A stretch of DNA of 64,000 nucleotides from Pseudomonadota bacterium (lineage in GTDB: Bacteria > Pseudomonadota > Gammaproteobacteria > Burkholderiales > Methylophilaceae), in the NCBI GenBank assembly GCA_029556915.1, contig JAKQIT010000077.1, positions 1 to 64,000 of the forward strand, written 5' to 3'. Below are positions 16,011-23,358 of the stretch, piece by piece. A model generated the notes under the pieces. The model saw only the letters and a program-made list of their open reading frames with translations. It did no database searches and was not told the DNA's origin. A program made the translations under genes and the position numbers. Position 1 is the stretch's first letter. Every line of letters starts with the position of its first letter.

Positions 16011-16071
16011 CCTACAAACTATCCACACCGTTTCTACATCAATTCTACAAAGACGCTTCACACTTTCTACA
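16011..16071. repeat. Second 11-bp phased array (TCTACA boxes) before virB5
   Basis: CCTACA at 16011, TCCACA at 16022, TCTACA at 16033 and 16044, a degenerate box at 16055 and TCTACA at 16066 keep an 11-bp step. It resembles the TACTACA array upstream and ends 23 bp before the virB5 stop codon. The whole 15673-16093 gap has no gene. Confidence 0.5.
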
Positions 16072-16093
16072 AAATGAGTTCAGTCAGCAGGAA

Positions 16094-16762
16094 TCAAAAT
16101 CTCGGCGCCTCGCCGTGTAATGCTTTTAAGCTAATCTCTTTTGCCCTTTGGTTTGCCATTTCATTTTGGGCTTGAGCTAATTGTGAAAGCATCATGAGTT
16201 TGGTTTGCTCGTTTTGCATCATTACTTGTTCGGCCTGAATACGCGCCTGCAACTCTGCTACATCCTTTGCATCTGGCGTTTGATCTAACTTGTCTAACAG
16301 CACTTGAATTGTGTCGAACCGTTGTGAAGCTTGCGCATACCCAGCCTCTGCCATTGCACGATTGATTGCTACTTGATTAGCGTTGGATTCAAACGCTTTT
16401 GCTGCATCACTATTTGGATTCAATGACGTGTTTTCGATACCCATTAATTTGGCCGCAGATCGAATTGAAGCCCAGTTACCATACCCATTATTCAGTATGC
16501 TTTGATAATCGGCAGGTAAGTATTTGCGTAATGCAGGGTTATTCACCAATGAAGCCATCCCCCGAATGCCATTCAAGCTGTTAAAAGTAGTTTGGAGCTG
16601 TTGGTACTGTTGCTGCATTTGTTGGAACTGTTGCCCCCATGCTGCCACCTGTTGGATTTGTTGTGCTAAGTTCGTTGCATCTATTACAGGAATACCTGCC
16701 TGTACATTTAAGTTGAAGCACAACCCCATAGTGATGAGGAATTTGTAGATCATTTTTTTCAT
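16094..16762 (-). CDS. virB5: VirB5-family type IV secretion pilus-tip protein
   Basis: The protein has 222 residues, with a signal peptide (KFLITMGLCFNLNVQA) then GIPVIDATNLAQQIQQVAAW. This mature N-terminus and the Gln-rich helix after it (QQFQQMQQQYQQL) are typical of VirB5. A coiled region LQARIQAEQVMMQNEQTKLMML closes the fold. VirB5 is a minor pilus component at the tip of the conjugative pilus. It is encoded 15 bp downstream of virB6 on the same strand, the usual pairing. No other mating-channel genes (virB4, virB8-virB11) are present in the element. Confidence 0.8.
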   Translation of the reverse strand: MKKMIYKFLITMGLCFNLNVQAGIPVIDATNLAQQIQQVAAWGQQFQQMQQQYQQLQTTFNSLNGIRGMASLVNNPALRKYLPADYQSILNNGYGNWASIRSAAKLMGIENTSLNPNSDAAKAFESNANQVAINRAMAEAGYAQASQRFDTIQVLLDKLDQTPDAKDVAELQARIQAEQVMMQNEQTKLMMLSQLAQAQNEMANQRAKEISLKALHGEAPRF

Positions 16763-16777
16763 TGTTATCTCCGTTGG

Positions 16778-17827
16778 TTAAAATCCATTACTATTACTTT
16801 CTAATCGCATTTCCTCTCTTTTCGCTTTCTTTTTAGCCTTCACACCTTCAGCCCACCGCTTGTTACTCTCTTTTTGTCTAGCTCGTCCACGTTTCTCACT
16901 TCGTGATTGGCCAGTAACAAAGTTTTTAGTGTTTCTGTATCCACCAGATAATTTATTAAGCGCTGCATTAACAAAACCCAAGGTTGAAATTGCAACACCA
17001 CCGGCTAGGCTGGATGCGATAGATGGAAGCTGCAATAGCACTAAAATAGCTACCGAACAAAGGAATATCATCGGAAATATCTGAGCATACTGAGGATCGC
17101 TGCCAGAGCCATTTAAACCAGTCACAGCATTCAAATAGGCTTGAATGATGCTAAAGAACATTTGCATAGAGGCTGCTGATAAAACGATTAAAAGCATGAA
17201 GTTGACACACTGACCTAGCCATTGCTCAAAAAAGCGCTTGGTGGGCTCAAAAATCACCAGTAAGATGAAAATTGGCCCTATCGCCAGTAGTAGAGCCAAG
17301 GCAAATTTCGAGAGTATTAGTAAAAAACCTCCGAAAGCAATCATCGCTGCTGAAACTAACCATATTAGCCATCCAGCAAGCACCATGCTGATATCTGGCC
17401 AGATACCAGGAGAGGTACTGGATTTTTCATTAAAGTGACTGCCTAACTCATATTGCTGAGTAAATAGCTCATCAAGAAAACTTCCGTTATTCCCGGTTGG
17501 TGGACTTCCTGCAACAACGGAAGCTAATGCATCAGGTGTGTTCCAAAGAAAATCAACAATGTAAGTTTGATATAGACCGAGTGATGTACTCAAACCTAAT
17601 ATGATACTCATACGAATAAAACGATTTACCGCATCTGTCACGGGCTCTTGGATAATACCCCTGAGCATGCTCCAACCCCAAAAGCAAACATAAATCACCA
17701 TAAGTTGAGTTCCTAGGCTAGATATTGATGCCATTACATTTTGAGAGGTTGTAGTAATGTATGTTGTGATTACTGCATCAACTTTGGTCATCGTATCTTC
17801 AACGAAGTGAAATTCAGGATTAGCCAT
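16778..17827 (-). CDS. virB6: VirB6/TrbL-family type IV secretion inner-membrane protein
   Basis: This 349-residue polytopic membrane protein has hydrophobic segments near residues 38-62, 72-100, 145-172, 174-200, 210-225 and 248-285. The loop KRFFEQWLGQCVNFMLLIVLS is the conserved VirB6/TrbL core. The tail is basic and cytosolic. VirB6 forms part of the inner-membrane channel for DNA transfer. Its start overlaps the stop of the upstream membrane gene by 8 bp, so the three genes 18140-16094 form one operon. Confidence 0.82.
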   Translation of the reverse strand: MANPEFHFVEDTMTKVDAVITTYITTTSQNVMASISSLGTQLMVIYVCFWGWSMLRGIIQEPVTDAVNRFIRMSIILGLSTSLGLYQTYIVDFLWNTPDALASVVAGSPPTGNNGSFLDELFTQQYELGSHFNEKSSTSPGIWPDISMVLAGWLIWLVSAAMIAFGGFLLILSKFALALLLAIGPIFILLVIFEPTKRFFEQWLGQCVNFMLLIVLSAASMQMFFSIIQAYLNAVTGLNGSGSDPQYAQIFPMIFLCSVAILVLLQLPSIASSLAGGVAISTLGFVNAALNKLSGGYRNTKNFVTGQSRSEKRGRARQKESNKRWAEGVKAKKKAKREEMRLESNSNGF

Positions 17828-18140
17828 GTTTCACCTCTTGAAGACTTGTATTTGATTTATTTAGCTTATGAAGATCAAGCTTTGTCTTTGCGAAGGTCAA
17901 CACAAGCATTGCAAAGTACATGAATACTAATTCTGAACTTTGATGTAGTCGAATTACATCAACGGTCTTATCAGCAATACATATGAAAAGCACTATCTGG
18001 CACCAAACCAGCAAAGTTATAGTGATGTAGGGGTTCAGAAATAACGATGCTAAACCATTCTTTTGGGCATGATTTATTAAGTTCTGTATTGAATATGTGA
18101 TCGCTGCTGAACTGATTATCAGCAAAGTTAGGTCTTTCAT
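17820..18140 (-). CDS. Small inner-membrane protein upstream of virB6
   Basis: The 106 residues contain three hydrophobic stretches (LTLLIISSAAITYSI, ITITLLVWCQIVLFICIA and ELVFMYFAMLVLTFA) and a short polar tail. I do not recognise the family. Its position first in the virB6-virB5 operon suggests an accessory transfer or entry-exclusion role, which is inference. Transcription would start in the oriV region upstream. Confidence 0.65.
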   Translation of the reverse strand: MKDLTLLIISSAAITYSIQNLINHAQKNGLASLFLNPYITITLLVWCQIVLFICIADKTVDVIRLHQSSELVFMYFAMLVLTFAKTKLDLHKLNKSNTSLQEVKHG

Positions 18141-18173
18141 TTTTTCTCCATTTTTTGTTTTCTAATTACTTAT

Positions 18174-18368
18174 TTATCCACAGGCCAATGGGTTAAATAA
18201 AGGTTAAAAACGGTTAGCACGTCTAAAAACAACAATTAACCCATTAAATTAATTAAACTAAATATTTTTCTCGGTCGGTCAGAACACAATGTTTGGTCGG
18301 TCTAAACACAATAGTCGGTCGGTCAGAACACAATAGCTAAAGGCGAAATAGGTCGGTCACAACACAAT
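18174..18368. other. Probable oriV: DnaA box, AT-rich stretch and four iterons
   Basis: A perfect DnaA box TTATCCACA lies at 18174-18182. GGTTAA repeats at 18191, 18202 and 18212 and an AT-rich stretch (18235-18270) follow. Four 18-bp iterons of the form GGTCGGTCAGAACACAAT then begin at 18273, 18295, 18317 and 18351; the first three are 22 bp apart, and copies differ by one or two bases. A TrfA-like initiator gene ends 14 bp further on. DnaA box, AT-rich DNA and 22-bp-spaced iterons are the parts of an RK2-type origin. Confidence 0.8.
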
Positions 18369-18381
18369 AGTTTTCATACAC

Positions 18382-19308
18382 CTAAAACCTTTCGACATGA
18401 ATCAATTCACCAACTATTTCCCAAGATTTTAAAAACTCAACTCGCATCAATTCGTTAAGCGCTTTCTTAACATTTTCTTTTAGATGTTTGTTCATTACAG
18501 TGGTCAAACCAGCGCCTTTTTTCAATGTAGATAGCTTAATGGGATATGGCTTTCGATGGCTTGCGTAATAGCCATGAAGCCATGTTGCAAGTCCCCTAGG
18601 TAGATCTAAACGCTGCTTCCATTCAATTTGCGTGTATTGCAAGTCTCCAAATAATCTTACTAACTCGGGAGCAAGCTCAACTTGATATTTTGCTAATGGC
18701 CTTTTTGTAACTTCATCACGCCATCTAAATCTTGGAATCATTGAAAGGCTGACACCTTCCTTCAGTCGATTAGAATATAGAGATAGTGCAGTTGCTTGCA
18801 TGCGAATCAAGCAACTTCTCAAACGGATATAACTATCTTTACAAATCGGCCAATTAATTGATTTACAAAACCCATAAGCCGTAAAGTCGATGGTTGCGCC
18901 TAAAGAACGCTCTTTGGATAAATGAATGAGTTGTAACCATACGGTTGCATCATCCTGACGTAGCTCCTCACCAGAGTAGGTTATTTGACCGTCACCAATA
19001 ATAGGCACGCAGAATTCTTTGTAGTTGCTACGAGGCTGATTCTGATTTTTAGCGTTAAATAGGGCAGAGTGCAGGAATTCATTGGGTAAGCACCTTACAG
19101 ATTCTGGCCATAGGGGTAATTGATTAACTATTACAGCAGGCAAAACAGGAAGTATTTTATCTTTGCGTGATTTACGTAAAAATGCTTCTGCAGCTTTTTT
19201 GGCTATGTTCGGAAATGGATGTAAATTTAGATTGCTAGTAATGGCTTGCAAACAACTATCCGCCTCGCTGAGGTCTTCGAATAGGGTAGAATGTTCAACA
19301 TGATTCAT
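18382..19308 (-). CDS. trfA: TrfA-family plasmid replication initiator
   Basis: The 308 residues align by eye with TrfA of IncP plasmid RK2. Shared segments include LPLWPESVRCLPNEFLHSALF, ITYSGEELRQDDATVWLQLIHL, the FTAYGFCKSINWP helix, YTQIEWKQR, and TWLHGYYASHRKPYPIKL. TrfA binds iterons as a monomer and recruits host DnaB and the beta clamp. Four iterons and a DnaA box lie just downstream, which explains where it would act. A replication initiator inside an integrated element implies a plasmid ancestor or replication after excision. Length is intermediate between the short and long TrfA forms. Confidence 0.88.
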   Translation of the reverse strand: MNHVEHSTLFEDLSEADSCLQAITSNLNLHPFPNIAKKAAEAFLRKSRKDKILPVLPAVIVNQLPLWPESVRCLPNEFLHSALFNAKNQNQPRSNYKEFCVPIIGDGQITYSGEELRQDDATVWLQLIHLSKERSLGATIDFTAYGFCKSINWPICKDSYIRLRSCLIRMQATALSLYSNRLKEGVSLSMIPRFRWRDEVTKRPLAKYQVELAPELVRLFGDLQYTQIEWKQRLDLPRGLATWLHGYYASHRKPYPIKLSTLKKGAGLTTVMNKHLKENVKKALNELMRVEFLKSWEIVGELIHVERF

Positions 19309-19319
19309 TGCAGAAAAAA

Positions 19320-19532
19320 TCAGGCTTCGTCAATAATCTGAGCTATTGCAGATGATTTAAACATCACTCGTCTACCAAGCTTCACTCGTGCTTTTTTAAA
19401 CTTTTCCGCCATGCTTGTATTGCGACATAGCGTAACTCTTAGTCCTTCAGTACTTCTCCCCAACAGCTCAGCACAATCTTTCATGGAAATTAATATTCCA
19501 TACTGCTTCATTAATGCCTCTTCGGTTGTCAT
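19320..19532 (-). CDS. Small helix-turn-helix DNA-binding protein upstream of trfA
   Basis: This protein has 70 residues, with a MerR/AlpA-like helix-turn-helix (MKDCAELLGRSTEGLRVTL) and a basic segment (KKARVKLGRRVMFKSSAI) matching plasmid-type small regulators. It precedes trfA by 11 bp on the same strand, so it is probably a co-transcribed copy-number or replication regulator. The family assignment is from motif shape alone. Confidence 0.65.
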   Translation of the reverse strand: MTTEEALMKQYGILISMKDCAELLGRSTEGLRVTLCRNTSMAEKFKKARVKLGRRVMFKSSAIAQIIDEA

Positions 19533-19646
19533 TCGCTTAACTCCAATTAAATTACGCTAAATTGCTTAAATTTCGCTGGAATAGTAAATGGCAAACAACT
19601 AAGATAATAGGGTAAAAAATCAACAACAATTACAAGATCAAAAATT

Positions 19647-20537
19647 ATGCAACTGTTTGTTTTAGATAAAAATATTCAGAGATCATTTCATGCTAAGGTT
19701 CAATTTAAGAAAATTTTTATTGCACATAGCTACAAATTTCGTACTGATATAGATGTACTGCGAACAGCACTATGGTTTGATTGTTTAAAATCACACTTAA
19801 ATGTAATAAGTGCATATGGAGTTAGAAACTCTGTTGTCCCAAAACATATTAATGAAAATCAATACAACCCATTCCAAGAAATAAAATGGGCAAAATACCA
19901 AACTGGAAAGCATACCCCTACAAAAAGGGTAGCTGAGTTAGCCGAAAGTGTTGTTCCCAATTCCAGGGTTATTTTGGATCATGTTTTATGGCGTATTTTG
20001 AAGGCGCCGACACCAACACCTCAGATGATTAAATCGTACTTAAGCCAATTAAATAGCGATGTGAAAGGCGTGCTTTATACAAATCAAATGGGAAGATTGC
20101 GTCGAAAGAAAGTTGATAGTCAATTGTATAAAGCTCTTGAGAGAGTATCCAGCCTAGATGCATTAGCGGCACTGATTTTGCTTCTGAGAGAGGGGGAGGA
20201 AAATAAGTTCAAGTTCAGGTCACTCATTCATTCAATTTATAACACCTGCCTTATAGTTTTTTCTATTGAGCTATATTCAAAATATAACGATTATATTTAC
20301 TCAATTTTTTACGACCGTGTTTTTAGCAGATTAGATGATGAGATTTACGATCTTAAAAATTGGGATAATCAATTTGCTGAGAAACTAATTATGCTGAATT
20401 CCTTATGCGAAAAATTAGCAAATAAAGTTGGTTTCGATGAATCTCAACCAAAACCTAGAAGCAAATATTTGCAAAAATTATTAGATGGTGATTACGGTCT
20501 TCCAATAGCAGATGCGCTCGCTCCCAATTGGGTATAG
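19647..20537 (+). CDS. Uncharacterised 296-residue protein
   Basis: I do not recognise this protein. It is soluble and rich in Lys, Leu, Asn and Tyr, with no signal peptide. There are two helical stretches (LYKALERVSSLDALAALILLL and FRSLIHSIYNTCLIVFSIELY) and a C-terminal basic patch. It is convergent with the integrase gene (3 bp between stops) and divergent from the trfA regulator. The A+T-rich codon use resembles the cargo genes. Position between replication and integration modules suggests a mobile-element accessory gene. Confidence 0.7.
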   Translation: MQLFVLDKNIQRSFHAKVQFKKIFIAHSYKFRTDIDVLRTALWFDCLKSHLNVISAYGVRNSVVPKHINENQYNPFQEIKWAKYQTGKHTPTKRVAELAESVVPNSRVILDHVLWRILKAPTPTPQMIKSYLSQLNSDVKGVLYTNQMGRLRRKKVDSQLYKALERVSSLDALAALILLLREGEENKFKFRSLIHSIYNTCLIVFSIELYSKYNDYIYSIFYDRVFSRLDDEIYDLKNWDNQFAEKLIMLNSLCEKLANKVGFDESQPKPRSKYLQKLLDGDYGLPIADALAPNWV

Positions 20538-20540
20538 TTT

Positions 20541-21581
20541 TTAGCTGTTAATCTTGTCTAGCTTTTGTACTAAATCCTCAGCTCTCAGGTGAGTATATCG
20601 CCTCAGCATTTGCATGCTTTTATGCCCACTGATTGAAGCCACTTCCTGATCGCTAAGGCCGGCTTCAACTAATCTGCTTACAGCTTCATGGCGCAAGTCA
20701 TGAAAATGCAATTCAGCAAATCCCAAATCTTTTTTTATTTGAATCCAAACTTTATTGAACTGATAAGGTTTCCGTTTTAAATCTTTACCAGGTTCACCAA
20801 AAAATACTAGATCTGTATCTTCAGGTAACAATGGGTTTGTAATAGCGTACTGTAAGACTTCGGTAGCACGTTTAGTAAGTGGCACTGTCCGTGGGGAGTT
20901 GTTTTTAGTATCATTTAAGCTAACAATTCTGCGCTTAAGATCTACTTGGTGTTTTTTTAAATTAAGTATTTCAGACTGACGCATGCCAGTTTCAATGGCT
21001 AATTGCACAATCCAGCCTAACATAGGGTTTGAGTGTTTTTTTACTGCTTTAAGTAACTTTGCTTGATTTTCTGGTGATAAGCGATGGTTTCTTCCCTCAC
21101 CTGGACTTGGTTTTCGGATATTTGCCACTGGATTATAGGCAAGACCTATATGCCATTCTTTGATGGCAATGGTAAATAAATGACCAATTAAGGCTAACTC
21201 TAAGCGTACGGTATTATTTGACTTGCCTTGATCTAATCTCATATCCCGGTATTGAGCGACCAGATCAGGCGTAACAGAAGCGAGTGAATATTTCCCAAAA
21301 TGCTTTCTAAGCAATTTAAGTCTGCCAGCCTCACGGATTTGAGTGGTATTTTTTTTGGTTGGAACAACTTCTCGGTTGTATCTATCAAAAGCATCAGAGA
21401 TTGACATTTTCTCGGAGAGTGTACGCTGGATGAAAACTCCTTGCACCATTTCATCCTCAGCCCGCCTAGCCCAGTCTTCGGCATCACGTTTAATACGTAA
21501 AGTTTTAGATGCTGTTGGCCAGCCTTTTCGGCGGACGACTGCCTTCCATTTACCAGATTCTGTTTTAACAATCGTTGCCAT
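20541..21581 (-). CDS. int: Tyrosine recombinase, integrase of the tRNA-Asn element
   Basis: The product is 346 residues from ATG 21581. A longer frame to 21725 would read through the tRNA gene and is rejected. Catalytic features are complete: Arg in TGMRQSEIL, HDLRH at 294-298, His320 in SGHKS, and the nucleophile Tyr329 in LRRYTHL. An N-terminal Arm/SAM-like region precedes the catalytic domain. It lies beside the intact tRNA-Asn and reads away from it, the usual layout for elements that use a tRNA 3' end. It should catalyse recombination between the 48-bp repeats at 1433-1480 and 21692-21739. No excisionase is evident next to it; the small gene at 19320-19532 is a candidate. Confidence 0.93.
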   Translation of the reverse strand: MATIVKTESGKWKAVVRRKGWPTASKTLRIKRDAEDWARRAEDEMVQGVFIQRTLSEKMSISDAFDRYNREVVPTKKNTTQIREAGRLKLLRKHFGKYSLASVTPDLVAQYRDMRLDQGKSNNTVRLELALIGHLFTIAIKEWHIGLAYNPVANIRKPSPGEGRNHRLSPENQAKLLKAVKKHSNPMLGWIVQLAIETGMRQSEILNLKKHQVDLKRRIVSLNDTKNNSPRTVPLTKRATEVLQYAITNPLLPEDTDLVFFGEPGKDLKRKPYQFNKVWIQIKKDLGFAELHFHDLRHEAVSRLVEAGLSDQEVASISGHKSMQMLRRYTHLRAEDLVQKLDKINS

Positions 21582-21616
21582 TTTTGTTCTAAATAAAAAG
21601 GTGTAAGATTGGTGAC

Positions 21617-21654
21617 TGTACCGAATTTGTACTTTTTGAGCAAAGTACAAAATG
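21617..21654. other. Putative integrase arm sites, right end
   Basis: TGTACC at 21617 and TGTACT at 21628 are 11 bp apart and match the pair at 1601 and 1612. An inverted copy, AAAGTACAAAATG, lies at 21642-21654. The site is between the integrase start and the tRNA, so binding could also repress int. Function is inferred. Confidence 0.5.
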
Positions 21655-21686
21655 AAAAAAGCCGCTGACATTGCTGTCAACGGCTT
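21655..21686 (-). terminator. Intrinsic terminator of tRNA-Asn
   Basis: On the minus strand the stem AAGCCGTTGACA / TGTCAGCGGCTT (12 bp with one wobble) and loop GCAA run into six T residues, six bases beyond the tRNA CCA end. It lies inside the element, which thus supplies its own tRNA terminator in place of the one displaced to 1394-1426. Confidence 0.8.
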
Positions 21687-21691
21687 GTATC

Positions 21692-21739
21692 TTGGCTCCT
21701 CGACCTGGGCTCGAACCAGGGACACACGGATTAACAGTC
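21692..21739. repeat. Right attachment repeat within tRNA-Asn
   Basis: This is identical over 48 bp to 1433-1480. It covers the 3' part of the tRNA from the anticodon arm through CCA, the preferred crossover region for tRNA-targeting integrases. The 5' part of the tRNA (21740-21768) is outside the repeat and marks the chromosomal side. Confidence 0.93.
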
Positions 21740-21768
21740 CGTTGCTCTACCGACTGAGCTATCGAGGA
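21693..21768 (-). tRNA. tRNA-Asn (anticodon GTT)
   Basis: This is a 76-nt tRNA with encoded CCA. The acceptor stem TCCTCGA pairs with TCGAGGA, the D-arm is AGCTCAGTCGGTAGAGCA, the anticodon loop CTGTTAA gives anticodon GTT, and the T-arm has GTTCGAGCC. The gene is intact and is the integration target of the island. A 9-bp inverted repeat (21781-21789 with 21811-21819) lies just upstream. Confidence 0.97.
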
Positions 21769-21837
21769 ATCGGTGGTGTTGCTTCACAAGTTTTGCTTTT
21801 TGGCTTAAATTTGTGAAGCCGTGATAATAATGACTTC

Positions 21838-21872
21838 AAGTGCTTTGGTCAATGCTAAAAAGCACTTTTTTT
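21838..21872 (+). terminator. Hairpin with T-tract after aspC
   Basis: AAGTGCTT at 21838-21845 pairs with 21860-21867 and is followed by five T residues on the plus strand. The aspC gene approaches from the other side, so the T-tract faces away from it. It may work in both directions or protect aspC from tRNA-region transcription. Confidence 0.4.
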
Positions 21873-23076
21873 ATACTTTAAGTGCCTTTTCAATTCTATC
21901 AAGCGCGTTTTGTAAGTTATCCATGCTGGTGGCGAAAGAAATTCGGAAATAGCCTTCTGCTCCAAAAGCTGAGCCAGGCACAACCGCTACGTCAAAGCTT
22001 TCGAGTAGATATTCAGCTAAGGCCATATCAGTAGTGGCACTGATTTTGCCAGTTTGATGTAAGCGCGCAATTGCACCACGCGCATCTACAAACGCGTAAA
22101 AAGCTCCGCCTGCCATGAGGCAGCTCAGACCGGAAATATGATTAAAACGGTCAACAACGTATTTGTGACGTTCTTTAAAGGCAGTAACCATCGGCTTGAT
22201 GCAATCTTGCGAACCTTCTAGCGCGGCTTGGGCTGCCACTTGTGAGATAGAAGTGGCATTACTGGTTGATTGGCTTTGCAAAATTTCCATCGCTTTAATA
22301 ATGTACGCAGGGCCAGCCGCATAGCCAATGCGCCAACCTGTCATTGAGTATGCTTTAGAAACGCCATTTAAAACGATACAACGGTCTTTAAGTGCGGGCG
22401 TAGCGTTGAGGATGTTGTAAAACTTATCCCCCGTTAAATTGACATGCTCGTACATATCATCTGTTGCCACTAGCACGTGTGGATGACGAAGTAATACCTC
22501 ACCTAAGGCTTTGAGTTCATCCAAGCTATAAACTGCACCAGTTGGGTTAGACGGTGAGTTAATCATAAAAATTTTGGTTTTAAGGCTAATCGCGGCTTCT
22601 AACTGCGCGGGTTGTAGCTTAAAACCTTGCTCAATACCGCATTCAATGATGATTGGCGTTGCTTCAGCAACCATGGCAATATCGGCATAACTTACCCAAT
22701 ATGGCGCGGGAACAATCACTTCATCGCCCTTGTTTAGTACTGCCAGACACAAATTAAAAATGGTTTGTTTGCCACCTACACCTACAATCACTTCATTAAT
22801 CGCGTAATCAAACCCATTTTCATTTTTGAACTTATTCACAATCGCTTTTTTGAGGCTGGGGATGCCAGAAACGGGCGTGTATTTAGTAAAACCATTATCA
22901 ATGGCTGTTTTTGCTGCATCTTTAATATGCTGAGGAGTATCAAAATCAGGTTCACCCGCAGCAAGGGCAATAATTGGGCGGCCTTCTGCTTTGTACTTTG
23001 CGGCTTTTGCAGTAATGGCAAGCGTAGGGGATTCTTTAATTGACTGTACGCGATTAGATAGAGTGATTTGAGCCAA
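21871..23076 (-). CDS. aspC: Aspartate/aromatic-type aminotransferase (class I, PLP)
   Basis: This protein of 401 residues has the class I aminotransferase features: GEPDFDTP at 41-48, the NSPSNPTG loop at 173-180, and the PLP-binding Lys241 in SKAYSMTGWRIGYAAG. The closing FRISFATS supplies the carboxylate-binding Arg. The sequence fits subgroup I-gamma aspartate aminotransferases common in Proteobacteria, which exchange the amino group between aspartate and 2-oxoglutarate. It is the first chromosomal gene beyond the island and is transcribed alone. The exact substrate range cannot be told from motifs. Confidence 0.9.
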   Translation of the reverse strand: MAQITLSNRVQSIKESPTLAITAKAAKYKAEGRPIIALAAGEPDFDTPQHIKDAAKTAIDNGFTKYTPVSGIPSLKKAIVNKFKNENGFDYAINEVIVGVGGKQTIFNLCLAVLNKGDEVIVPAPYWVSYADIAMVAEATPIIIECGIEQGFKLQPAQLEAAISLKTKIFMINSPSNPTGAVYSLDELKALGEVLLRHPHVLVATDDMYEHVNLTGDKFYNILNATPALKDRCIVLNGVSKAYSMTGWRIGYAAGPAYIIKAMEILQSQSTSNATSISQVAAQAALEGSQDCIKPMVTAFKERHKYVVDRFNHISGLSCLMAGGAFYAFVDARGAIARLHQTGKISATTDMALAEYLLESFDVAVVPGSAFGAEGYFRISFATSMDNLQNALDRIEKALKV

Positions 23077-23358
23077 AATATTTTCCTGGAGACTTAAATA
23101 TTATAGGTAAGTAAAAAGGCAATATTTTACGCGTAAATATTTGGTTTAGGAATCATTTGTAAGAATAGGGGGTGTTTTTGTTGTTAATCTGCCGATGAAT
23201 AGTTAATATTTTGCTTTATAGTTGAATAATATGTTGATGTTTTTATTGATATAAAGTAAATTCGGTTTTGAGTTGAATTGTTAAATGATGTAATTTAACT
23301 ATCAAATATCGAGTAAAAAAACAGCAATGCGGGCATAACAACGATTAAAAGTGCATCA

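Larger units (their letters stand above)
1433..21739. mobile_element. 20.3-kb integrated plasmid-like element in tRNA-Asn carrying defence genes
   Basis: The element is bounded by 48-bp direct repeats of tRNA-Asn and has a tyrosine integrase gene next to the intact tRNA. Inside are a TrfA-like replication initiator with an oriV, oriT-like repeats, mobC, virB5 and virB6, and a cargo block of defence-type genes. The mating-pair set is fragmentary and no relaxase is visible, so it looks like a decayed or helper-dependent element rather than a self-transmissible ICE. Confidence 0.88.

Noticed and set aside
21582-21725. N-terminal extension of the integrase reading frame
   Set aside because: It reads through tRNA-Asn and its terminator. 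The ATG at 21581 opens a normal integrase N-terminus.
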